Shown: piece by piece, positions 25,916 to 36,415 of the stretch
Layout: each line of letters starts with the position of its first letter
How positions within the stretch are numbered: position 1 is the first letter of the stretch
Assembly (NCBI GenBank): GCA_016806645.1
Contig: JACSYO010002116.1
Coordinates: 6,442,001 to 6,506,000 of the forward strand
Reading direction: 5' to 3'
Source: Ophiodon elongatus
Taxonomy: Eukaryota; Chordata; Actinopteri; Perciformes; Hexagrammidae
Length of the DNA: 64,000 nucleotides
Translations under genes and position numbers: made by a program
The notes under the pieces: generated by a model
What the model was told of the DNA's origin: nothing
Seen by the model: the letters and a program-made list of their open reading frames with translations, nothing else
Database searches by the model: none

Positions 25916-27124
25916 TTAACCCAGGCTAGATGTCTCACTGCTGACCATCATGAAGCTCCTCCAGGCTAAGATCTACAACCATCTGCCTGCATCTGTTTGT
26001 AGTGAACATTAACAACTGCACTTGCGGTCACCTGGGAAATAGCTCACAAAATAGAGGGTGCAACTAGGGGGAAAAGCTCAGAATCACATCGACTAACTGG
26101 GAATCCCCAATGAGCGTTGTGTCACCCAATCCACACTGACTCCGTCTTCAGTAAACGTCTCTGCCCGTCCGTCAGCAAACTGCCTACACTCGAGTGACAG
26201 CAGACATTAAAAAATGTACTGAACCAAAAGTGTTTTTTATGTTAGCTACGGAGGGAAGGTTACTATAAATTACCAGGATAAAGATTTATTCAGTGTCGTC
26301 GGGTTCTTTACAATACACGGCAGCAACTCTGACAACTGGAGCTGAGATCCAGCAACAAGGAACCAAGAGAGACTTGAGTGTATTATTTAGAGCCCTGAAT
26401 TTAAATTTATCTCTAACTTCTCAAGCTACAAAGCAAGCCTGGTAGAGAGACCTGGGCATTTTTATTGATGACCTATAAATCATGGCATAATCTTATAATG
26501 GAGTGTATTCCCATTTATGCTTTACTCCTCAGTGAACGCTTCCTATAAAGTTTAGGACCCTTACTTAGCATATGTTGAACCTACGCTGTCAAATTCTTCC
26601 ATATTATTAAAGGGGTTTCCTAAACCGGCTTAACCTGTCTCTGCCACAAATACCAATATTTCCTGTAACTTATCTATTTGTTAATATTGATTTATCTGAT
26701 GTTGCCTCTCTCTGTTGGTTAGGGATGGATATAATGCCCATTCCCTGTATTTCTTATTGATAGGCTACCTACTAATGTTATGTCATGCCATGTTGTTTAT
26801 GAAAATGTTAATAAATATATTCTTGAAAAAGGGCATGATTTAATATTACACAGTATATCCCTTTTGTATTCTTATGGGGTTGGGGAGATTTTTTAAATAA
26901 TAATCACAGAAGCAATCTGCATGCATATTAAAGTAAGAATACTATAGTCTTTGTTAGGAAAAAATGTTTCTGAGTTTAGGGCCTTATCAAACTATTTTGA
27001 AATGTATTTCAATAATGAACTGGGTGATCTGTTTGCATTGCATGCAGCTTCTTCATCTTACCAGGTGTGAATTCTAATTCTATTTTTGTATATATTGTTC
27101 TTTCTTATGTAAAAATGCTGCTGT

Positions 27125-27186
27125 ACCAAAATAATTTCCCCTTGCAGGATTAATAAAGTATTTATCTATCTATCTATCTATCTAAT
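27125..27186 (+). repeat. 3' tail of a fish LINE-like element ending in (TCTA)n
   Basis: The sequence TTTCCCCTTGCAGGATTAATAAAGTATT runs into TATCTATCTATCTATC. This is the 3' end I associate with teleost non-LTR retrotransposons. Upstream sequence (about 26.2-27.1 kb) may be a decayed body, but its frames are full of stops and I could not recognise reverse transcriptase motifs. Confidence 0.6.
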
Positions 27187-27454
27187 GTCTTCTGGAGATC
27201 CAGCGAATTGCTGTGACCCACAGAGGTCTTGTAAATGGAGGGCTGGTAAATTAGGTAAATCTCCCATAGCAAGCACCGGTGGTCACGGTGCACAGACACA
27301 GGAGGCCTAACATTACGGGGTCCACAACACCGGGCATCACATCCTCATTTGCTGGATGATGCCCTCCGGGCCGGACTGGGCTGTTATCTTCATCCTACAT
27401 CCTTTGACTATGGGGCTTGTCTTTCTTCTTTATGGACCTTAAAAAGTAGCATCA

Positions 27455-27507
27455 CGCATGCGCACGCGTACGTGCACGCACACGCACACGCACACACACA
27501 CACACAG
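27455..27507. repeat. Alternating purine-pyrimidine tract (CG/CA)n
   Basis: A run of GCATGCGCACGCGTACGTGC grading into (CA)n. Strict purine-pyrimidine alternation with many CG steps is prone to Z-DNA. Confidence 0.8.
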
Positions 27508-27880
27508 GTGTCTTGGTCTTTCTTGGATACTGAGAGAAAAAAAAGTACAGTTAGGTTAAAAAACCAGACAAATTCTATGAAGAAAAACAATGTCAAAATT
27601 ACATTTATCAAGTTAGCTACAGGCCAGGCTGACGTTATAGGCTTAATTACTCACACTCGTAATTGTGGAAATAACTTGATATGTAGCAGCTTTATTTTTT
27701 TTAGCTTTCTAACATTTGTTTGTTGTAGCAGGTGAAAGTACGTCAACAATTCTTTGAACATCGTTGACATTTATCTGAAAATCTTATACATATCGCGAAA
27801 AATAGAGAACCACGCTGGTGGCGATGCCATCCAGCCACAAACCGGAAACTGAAGTACACACCAGTCACGCAGCACAGAAG

Positions 27881-27943
27881 GCCCGCCCCCCTGGCTCCGT
27901 GATTGGATGGTCAGATGCTGTGTGAATCGGAGCATTACCATTG
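27881..27943 (-). promoter_or_regulatory. GC box plus two CCAAT boxes, promoter-like cluster with no gene attached
   Basis: GCCCGCCCCC (27,881-27,890) is followed by two ATTGG motifs (27,902-27,906 and 27,939-27,943), which read CCAAT on the minus strand, 37 bp apart. No recognisable exon follows on either strand. It may be a distal element, an unannotated noncoding-RNA promoter, or chance. Confidence 0.25.
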
Positions 27944-28091
27944 GCTATTCAGGAGGAAGCATCAAATTAGGGTTATAAATACTTGTTCCAGGTATAAAGA
28001 AGAACATGTATGAAAATACTTTTAATCGTAGGTTTAATTTGTACTCCTATATTTGATTTGATTTGAACTTGAGAGCCACACATACAGTTGA

Positions 28092-28092
<1 letters not shown>

Positions 28093-28131
<39 letters not shown>
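28093..28131. repeat. (TA)n microsatellite
   Basis: Uninterrupted TA dinucleotides for about 39 bp. Confidence 0.95.
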
Positions 28132-28133
<2 letters not shown>

Positions 28134-31100
28134 TACATTTGAATGTATTCATACAAAATGTTTTCACACTTGTGTCCCTATTTCATTCCATAGGTTTCCT
28201 CCGCGTATGAGAAAATCAGCTTCACAGATCATTCCGAAGTTGCAGCTTCTTGCTATCTCATCTTGTTTTGCTCCCTACTTTTGGGACTTTGACACTCAGC
28301 ACATATTAAAAAATGCTTTTGATTAATAAAATTAAATTGACAAAAACGTCCCTCAGCAAAATCATTTTCTCACTGAGGTTTGACATGAGGGCTGTTTCCT
28401 GCTCTCTAAGTCCCTCTAGCGGACAAACTAAGAACAGGCGTCTAATTCCATTCGGTCTGTAATATTTTGATATCTTTGTTTTTGCACAGTGCAATTCTTC
28501 AACTTTGCTTCAACATAGTTGTATTGTGAAGCTACTGAGGACTGTAAGCATTGATCACGAGTGCTGAGGATGCTCTTCCCTGTGCTGAGTAAGGAGGAGC
28601 GGAGCTGTGGTTATGTGGCAGACAGCAGAGAGGCACATTACTTGCTGCATTAAGATATGCTTTGTTTGTATTATCTCCATTCTGAAATGAGCTTAATTGA
28701 TTCTAATTGATTGGGTTATTGATCGGATCTTTTGCAGGAATGAAAAGCAAAGATGATACTCTAGTGGGGAGTTTTTTGCCTTCAGTGGACCGGCCCTGAA
28801 TGCACTTTATGTCTGATTTTGTCTGCTGAGTCCTTGAATCGTAAAAATATAGGTGTTGCCCCCAATGTCAGGCAAAATAATTGTATGTATGTGTCAGTCT
28901 TTCTCACGCATACGGCCTCTCTCTCTCGGCGTGCCTTATATTGTCTGTGGATGAGTGCATGTGCACAACATTTCTCTGTTTCAGGACATATTTCCCCACA
29001 TCCCTGCAAAAATATTTCATTACTGCAACAAAAGAAGCCCATTAACTGCACTGTAAGAACAGAGTTCAACTGCTGTCCCCCATATTCACCATGTTTGTCT
29101 GCTTTTCTGGCCGCTCTCCAGCTAATTTGATATAACAATGCTCAACAAAACCGCCTTGGGACTTTTTTTTAGGTGACAGAAAATTATCAATGATGCCACA
29201 TGCACAGCTGAATGTCAACACCAACTTGACTTGTTTATGAAATATTAAAGCAGTGAATTATGGGCACCATGCAGAACTTAATGATGATCGGAGTCATTAT
29301 AACTTCAGCATCCTTTGTTTTGGCTAATGATTAAATTCCACAACTACTGTATTCAATTTTGGAGAGATTGAATGTGTTTTTCACGTCTTTTGTATGAGTT
29401 GGCTGGATTCTGTCGTCCATATTGGTACATTTTTGGAAAAAGAGATGATTTGTATAAGGATATTGTGTTATCATTAGCTGCCATGTCAGGGGGCTTAACA
29501 TCTTTGCTCTGGAGCTGTCTTAAAGCAAAATCATTTTATTAGGAGATGATGTTTTTGTTAATATTATTTGTAGCATGAATAGATACAACAGAGTACCTGC
29601 TATATAATATTATAAGACCAAATGTATGAAAATAGGCCATAATACTGTAGATTCTGATTTAGAAACTTTATTTGAACTGCATTTTGACATTTCTGTATCA
29701 AAAGCGGCAATTTATTTGTATGGCTGGTGTGTGTTTTTTTGTAAGGAAATATTGTGTCCCAATGAAATAAAAATCCAATTCTACAAAGTGTTAATGTCAC
29801 AAGAAGGTGCCTCATAGTCAGTGAAAGCATCACTTTATTGGAATATTTGTAGGGTACTTGGGGTACAACATGCACACATAATGGTGTAAAAAAAAGAGGA
29901 TGTACGTCCTCTGTACTCTGTTTACAACCTGGCACGACTTCTGACATTATCTCCCTCTTCTATGTCACCAGGGTGTCGCCTCATCAATTATTGAACCAGT
30001 ACTTCATGGTAATACATAATTTCTTATCAATTATTCATGATAATGTGTGTGTAGTTTACTTAATTGTGTTATTGACTATCAAAAGTAATTTCCTGAAAAT
30101 CCTCAAGGACGTAAATTGAATCAGCCCAACTACTGGTTGTGTGCTCTGCGGTTAAGTATTCTCAATCTGATCAGCTGGTCCTTCATTCAACAGTCATTCT
30201 AGTGAGGAGAGATATTTAGGAACAATACATCAACAAATGTATTGCCTGTGATAAACTACCGTGTGAAGAGCCCTGAGGTGATGAGAGATGATATTTTTGA
30301 ATATGTAAATTCAACATTAATAAATAGCATATATCATGTTTAATGGGGTTTATTAAAAAATTGCTCAGAGAGAGAAGGAGAAAGAGGAAGAGGGTGAGCG
30401 TTCCTAAAAGTAAATAAATAATAAGAGTCACGATTGCGCTCCTCTCCCGGCTTTAAGGGAAACTGATAAATAATGTATCAGAACAGATGGCTGGAGCGCG
30501 AGGCAACAGGAGAGGAACATGAGCGACTACATCTTTAATTGTTTTAAAGAACATGTCACAACAGGACCGGTGTGGTTCCTGTCTGCTGGCACTACAGATG
30601 TGCTAACAGAGTGGAAGGGACAAGCACCGCTCTGTCTGTTTGTATGTACACATTTACACTAAAAATGGCTGATAAATATTAAAGTGCACTTTCACTTTAA
30701 AATCAAAAGAATGAGAGATTGTTTGAGCCCATTAATGACCTGATGGCATAAACATTCTATTGCCAAAATCCTCCAAAATCCTCACTGTCCTGCCATCAGA
30801 TCTACACTCACAGTTTACATGCATTAACATTAACAATGTAAGCATCTGTCCTCTTTATGAAAACGAGAGGAACTCTATCAGGATTACTTAAATTCACATT
30901 ATCAAATAGGATTTTGTTGCACACATGTTGTATCTATCTTAGTCCATCAAGTAGAGTCCAAGAGTTCGCGAAGACAGATATAGATCCAAAACCACACTTG
31001 TGCTTTTATGGGGATAACAAGGCCCCAAATATTCAGCATTTCTCACAAACAATAATAATTTATCAAATATCAAATAAATATTTAAATGTTTGCATCCATA

Positions 31101-31257
31101 CATTGTGATGTCAATAAAGTATTTCCCAGGCAGGTTTGTGGAGTCAGTCAGTAGTTGTGCTTAGTTGCTCATAGGACCAGAGTAGAGTAGTGTAGTAATA
31201 ACAGGCACGATCACACAGATTTAGAGTATCAGTACATCCATGTTTAAGTCCAGCGCT

Positions 31258-33753
31258 TCACTTTTTCTCCATTGGTTCCTTGGAGCAGTGAGGGTGTTTG
31301 TCCGGACTGCTGCCCAGGATGGAGATCTTGGCGGCCGGGCTGGGACTGGAGCTTTCTCCCCCTCTTCCCACAGTGACGGGCACCTCGATGGCAGGCCCCA
31401 CTGTGGGCCTCGCCATCCCAGCTGTGCCCATGCCGACTCCAGACAGGGCTCCCAATCCGCCACCGGGCCCGCTCGCCGCACCGAGCAGGTTGGCAGACTG
31501 CAGCACAGCCTCTGAGTGCTCTCGGGCCTTCATGCGCAGGGCGGCTACGCTGGCTGTGCGGTTGCCCTGACAACCGTACGGCGGCAGGAAGGACAAGCCC
31601 ATGGGGTCAGAAACACAGCAGGAGCATAAGCCATTACCTGAAAAATAACAAAAGTGGGACTTGTAGTGAGACTATTGAGAGCAAGATTTTCATCATCACA
31701 TCGTTATAATCACCATCTCTATTTGCCATTTGATGAGAATCATATTTACCTTTCAGTGTGGCGACCTGTGAGAGGGCCTGGGCATAGGTGGCAGAGTTGA
31801 GGAGTGTGCCTGGTATACAAGATGGGAAGAACGGACCACTTGGACCTACTGTCCTATTCATACTGGAGAAAACAGACAAACTGTATCTTATTATCTCATG
31901 AACGTAAAAAAATAATGATACTATTAATACACATATATTTCTGGAAATGTCCCAACTTTTTTTCTAAATGTGCACTACGGAGGTGCTTCGTCTGTGACTT
32001 TGATCAATCAATCAATTTAATTGTGTTTATTAAGGACCATGTAATCTACAGAAATGATCTAGATGGCTATCGGAGTTTTGTGGTGGCAGTTCTTGACGGA
32101 AAAGATATTGCCTCTTATTTCTTTCCATCACCCAGATCGAGCAGTCTGCAAATCTGGATACTAGGATACCGTTTCACAACAATAACCGCTACAACAATAA
32201 TCAACCTGTCTTTTCTCACCTCTGCTGCATCTCCAGTGGTTCTTTCTGCTTTCTGTTGTGGTCCACTGGGGACTGAGAGTTGATGCTGCGAGATGGAGGA
32301 GTGCCGTCATTCATCTGCTCTTTCCCTCCATCAGGGTCTGCGCTCCCTCGCTCCGTCTTCCTCCACTTTGCTCTGCGATTCTGAAACCAAACCTACATGA
32401 AAATAAATGAAAGGGAAGTCAATTAAATTAAATCACCAATTAAAACTAAAGAATGGCTGCATTTCCTGACACATTAGCAGTTTGCATCCATTTATTTAAT
32501 TTATTGAATGCAGCTTTATATCCATGGCAAATTGATTCTTACCAAGTTCTTAATTTCTCTTGCATATTCTTTTGGCATATCACAGACAAACAAATGCAAA
32601 CTTAACGCATAGTTTACAGATTATATTTTGCTATCTTGTTAACTAGCAAAGTTAAACAAATGATCAATTTACTTTCAAGAGGTGTTTGAATATGTCATAC
32701 TAGAGCGCTCTAATTTTCCACAGTCCCCGACTTATCCCCCAAAAATGTCCCCATCCACACAGCTGAGAACATATAGTCAAGTTGTGGTATCTTAATCGAA
32801 TGAAGGTCACTGCCTATAACAACATTTAATTGAGCAATTTTTCATTATCATATTTTAATGACTTCCCACTGACAGTTGTGCTGCCCGAGAGAGAGGCAGC
32901 TATGATGAAGTCGTTTATTTCCCTATTTAGTGATTGTTTGACAACATCAGATTCGATTAGGACTTGGTTCTAGCAGGCATTAATCATGATGTGTGAATGG
33001 AGGTTAGAGTCGGTGAGCATGTGCTCTGCAGCCTCCTATTGTATCGGAGATGTCAACAGCCAAACAAAACACGTGCATTCATTCGGCATAAAGAAAGGAC
33101 AACATTTTTGTGGCAGGACAACAATACAACCAATGGACTTATCTCACCCCTGCACCTTCCAGCTAGAAGTCGCGCACCCCCCCACACACACACCCGTCTC
33201 TGAATGGGCTATAATTGCTCCATTAATCTCAATTTGCAGCGTGCTCTTAATGCGGGGGAGGCCCATTGACACTTTACAAAAAGGGGGGCAATAACACTAC
33301 AACAGAAAGGAAATTTATTTTCTAATAATAATGTAAGTTTAATATCCCTGCATACTGCGGCGGATTCATGTTCAGATTTAATAATAGGAATGTGGTAATC
33401 GGATTAGGAGGGGAATAATTTGTTTACAATCCCTAATTTACAGCGCTGGATTCCATTATCAACCCCGCCATTGGGTTTAAGCGATAGTAAGATGACCCTG
33501 GGGAACAAAAGGCAAACTATTATATTTCCCACAATTAGATCTGTGCGCACAACAAAACCCAAAAGCAAATCTGGAATGCAGGAAATTACATACAGGACAC
33601 ATAACTTAATTACATCTGGCCAAGTTTATAACCGCGCATATGTGCAGGGCAGGACCGGAATATAAATTGGCAAATTTAAGGTGCGTGTGTGACGTTTTTT
33701 TTTTTTTAGTGTGTGTGTGTGTATGTGTATGCGTGTGTGTGCGTGTGTGTGTG

Positions 33754-33815
<62 letters not shown>

Positions 33816-35765
33816 TTTTGGAGGCTTCAGGATTTGCCCTCTTTTAAAGCACATATCGTTTCCTGTCTGCGTAAATGGAAAAGGATCTGCATGGATGATG
33901 TATTCCTACCTTTGAGACGCGGACAAATTAGTGAGGAACATTATCGCTGGTTAATTATGAATGACCGATTAATCAAGCTAATCTAATATTCACCATTATG
34001 TTGATGTTATTAAAGTGCATCGCCGGAATGACAGAGTGGCTTAATTTACCCTCTCTTACATGGTCAAACGTGCCCAGGACACATTGCGCTGCTGCAGCCT
34101 ACCTGCACCCTGGCCTCCGTCAGGTTGATCTTCATGGCCAGCTCCTCCCGGGTAAACACGTCAGGGTAGTGAGTCTGGGAAAAGACGGCCTCCAAAGCCT
34201 CCAGCTGTATGGACACAAAACACCAGTTACACTTAAAATAAGTTTCTGTTGATGTATTTGCACATTTCTATTCGTTTAGGTTTTTCTTGTCTTCTTCTTT
34301 CCTCCTCATTAATATCATCGTCGGATCTAAAATGAACTCACATACATTTGATAGGGATAACAGACTGGCAGAAGAAAAAAGTAAAGTGGCCTAAAATAGG
34401 CTTAAATATTGGCCTACAATAGAATTGGCTGCATGCATAGAGAGGGCAATTTGCACGTATGCGCAGGCATGATCTTTAAAAGGACATGTTAATTTCTAGA
34501 AGTTTTCTAATATTGTATTTTTATTGTGTGTGAGGCAATGATATATTTTTCTTTGAGGTTGTCATTGCATCAAACCAATTGTAAAAAGTATTATTCTTGT
34601 GTCCATGATAGTTCTCTGGAAAGCACAACTTTCTGCCAATGTCCTTCATTTTAGAGTGTTTTATTATTTCCCTACATTCAGTAGTGCCCTATGTCCGTTT
34701 CGCTTTCTGCGAAGTTCTATTTATTTCTTATTCGGGATATTTTGGTCCTGTAGAATTACCTGTTGCAAAGTAAATGTTGTTCTGTTTCTGCGCTGTTTCC
34801 TACGTAGAAATCCATCATCAAAATCAGCCGGGGCGTGGTTGCCAAAGCCACTTGAATTCACTGGAAAAAAAAAAGTTTATTGATGAGAAAAATCAGTCAC
34901 TTAATAAAATGAGGTTTACAATTTCATGTTTTGCATTTAAATCAATTCAGTCAATATGTTAAAAATTAAACCTCCGTCCAAAGAGAAATAAATGCCGACA
35001 AGAATATTTTATATATATACATTTTGGCCAAAGCAGACAAGATCTCTGGCACATTTTGTATTTCCATTAGTTGCATGAAACATTGATGTTAGTTGTCTGA
35101 TGGGAACCATGACGGACTAAGAGCCATGACACCCAACATCTGTGACCGGGACAAAAAAAAAAAAACCCTCTGCCCTGGGGCCAAACCACCAGCGCTTCTC
35201 ACAAAAACATCCAGCAGATTGACACAGCAGAGGGAAAATAAGACTTAACCCCTTATATTCACATTTCAATTTGTGGGAAAGAGAAAGTTTAGATGTGTAT
35301 GGAGTTACTTTAAGCACCAAAGCCATTTAAGTTTAAATTTTGAAAGATGAAAAAAATACGTTTTTTTCATAGTGTTGTTGTGGATATATAACATGTGGAG
35401 TATTACATCTTGTAAGTTTTCCTTGCATAAGAATAACGTTTTCTTTTATAGGCCTGTGTCTTTTTCATTATTAATTGAAGATGATCATTTAAAAAAAAAA
35501 AAAAAACAGAAAAAAGAAAGCATCTACTCAGGCCTTTATTATCGGTCCTAAAAACAACAACAACGCGTACTTTGTGCGCGCACGAACGCAGCCTGAACAT
35601 TACACAAACTTTTCCGACTCTGGCTTTAAGGTGGCCAACAGAAACAACTTGCAGCCGGAAATCAACAGAAGACGATGCTGTGGAAATGAAGGAGAGAGAA
35701 AACTCACAAGTGTTGGAGCGGCAGCACTCTCCGTCCAGCTGAGGCGGACAGTGGAAGTAGAACAT
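31258..35765 (-). CDS. drgx: Dorsal root ganglia homeobox protein (DRGX / DRG11), complete
   Basis: Six coding exons on the minus strand: 35708..35765, 34760..34860, 34103..34204, 32220..32392, 31750..31862, 31258..31637. All junctions are GT-AG and in phase, giving 927 nt and 308 residues. The start MFYFHCPPQL is the DRGX N-terminus. A paired-like homeodomain spans about residues 42-101: RRNRTTFTLQQ, then LEALEAVFSQTHYPDVFTRE, then VWFQNRRAKWRKTE, with Gln at homeodomain position 50. The middle block (TVGPSGPFFPSC, NSATYAQALSQ) and an OAR motif (NRTASVAALRMKAREH, about 208-223) complete the family pattern. DRGX is a nuclear transcription factor needed for nociceptive sensory neurons and their dorsal-horn targets. 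The Gly/Ser/Pro-rich tail after the OAR is longer than I recall in mammals (about 263 residues in human). Between the start and FGNH there is an extra CCRSNTLNSSG-type insert at the exon 1/2 junction. Confidence 0.96.
33180..33620. promoter_or_regulatory. Candidate conserved noncoding element in drgx intron 3
   Basis: This block is free of simple repeats and holds many homeodomain-type cores (ATTA, TAATTT, TTAATC, GATTA) in complex sequence, for example around 33,210-33,240 and 33,380-33,475. Developmental transcription-factor genes often carry such elements in introns. Conservation itself cannot be seen from one genome, so this is only a candidate. Confidence 0.25.
33709..33807. repeat. (TG)n microsatellite in drgx intron 3
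   Basis: About 100 bp of GT repeats with occasional AT and GC interruptions, preceded by a T11 run. Confidence 0.95.
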
Positions 35766-35796
35766 CCTGGCGGGGCTCCGAGCGGCGAAACTGGAC
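35766..35796 (-). other. drgx: drgx 5' UTR part of the first coding exon
   Basis: A pyrimidine-ending acceptor (CTCTGTTCCAG on the minus strand) sits directly right of 35,796, so the coding exon carries 31 bp of leader before ATG 35,765. This acceptor pairs with the donor at 35,956. Confidence 0.55.
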
Positions 35797-35956
35797 CTGG
35801 AACAGAGACAAAAGTTTCAGCCCAAAGACTCGGATCGATTCAGTTCTGTGGTGTGAAAAAAAAAAAAAAAAAATGAACACATTTAATCGTCCCAATAAGA
35901 GGTGTCGCCGTGCGGGACTTCGGAAGATTCAAAGTTGACGTGAGAGAGCATCCTAC

Positions 35957-36047
35957 CTGCAGCGAGGATGCTGATGTGAGTGACTTCCCGCTCTAGAGAG
36001 AAGTGGCTGCTGCACTCCACTGACTTTCTGTCTGGGAGTGTCCAGAG

Positions 36048-36060
<13 letters not shown>
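35957..36060 (-). other. drgx: drgx noncoding first exon (start approximate)
   Basis: On the minus strand the segment ends CTCGCTGCAG|GTAGGA, a good donor at 35,956/35,957. It has no useful ATG frame. Its upstream limit is uncertain, since the sequence runs into (CT)n and (CA)n repeats. Splicing to 35,796 removes a 160-bp 5' UTR intron. Confidence 0.5.
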
Positions 36061-36083
<23 letters not shown>

Positions 36084-36132
36084 CACACACACACACACAC
36101 ACGCGCGTGCGCGCGCGCACACACACACACAC
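36054..36132. repeat. (CT)n(CA)n(CG)n(CA)n compound microsatellite at the drgx start
   Basis: Ordered plus-strand blocks of CT, CA, CG/TGCG and CA repeats, all within about 80 bp, at or just upstream of the presumed drgx transcription start. The CG core is prone to Z-DNA. Confidence 0.95.
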
Positions 36133-36296
36133 CACTCACATATCTCTCCGTGTCTCTCTCTGGGAGTGTCCAGATGTCTCTATAACTGTATAACTGTCTA
36201 CAGAGTGTTACGGCTTTCAGCTAGTGTCGCAGAATCTCACGCCTAATTGGTCCTAATCGGATTATCACGGCTTTGTCTCTCTCACCCCCAACCCCT

Positions 36297-36302
36297 GGTG
36301 TG

Positions 36303-36337
<35 letters not shown>

Positions 36338-36415
36338 CTTCGTACGCGCGCGCGCGCGTGTGTGTGTGTGTGTGTGTGTGTCAGAGAAAGATAGAAAGAG
36401 CGAGAGAAAGAGGGA
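36297..36415. repeat. (TG)n(CG)n(TG)n(GA)n compound microsatellite, inverted counterpart of the 36,054 block
   Basis: The plus-strand order is TG, a short TCTTCGTACG break, CG, TG, then GA-rich. Read on the minus strand this is CT-rich, CA, CG, CA: the same order as the block about 200 bp to the left. The two therefore form a loose large inverted repeat. Confidence 0.9.

Larger units (their letters stand above)
20316..31257. other. Gene-poor spacer between cefip and drgx
   Basis: No protein-coding exon was recognised. Minus-strand cefip 5' leader sequence must lie in the left part. Listed separately are a candidate cefip upstream exon and MEF2/TATA site (22.6-22.9 kb), a 1.1-kb minisatellite (24.8-25.9 kb), a LINE-like tail (27.1 kb), a Z-DNA-prone tract (27.46 kb), a GC-box/CCAAT cluster (27.9 kb) and a (TA)n run (28.1 kb). 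About 28.6-31.2 kb is AT-rich unique sequence that should hold the drgx 3' UTR at its right end. Confidence 0.55.

Noticed and set aside
26200..27125. Decayed LINE reverse-transcriptase body upstream of the (TCTA)n tail
   Set aside because: Frames are full of stops and I could not identify any reverse-transcriptase or endonuclease motif.
31240..31602. Several overlapping open frames on both strands in GC-rich DNA
   Set aside because: They are shadows of the drgx last exon, whose true frame ends at 31,258 and contains the OAR motif.
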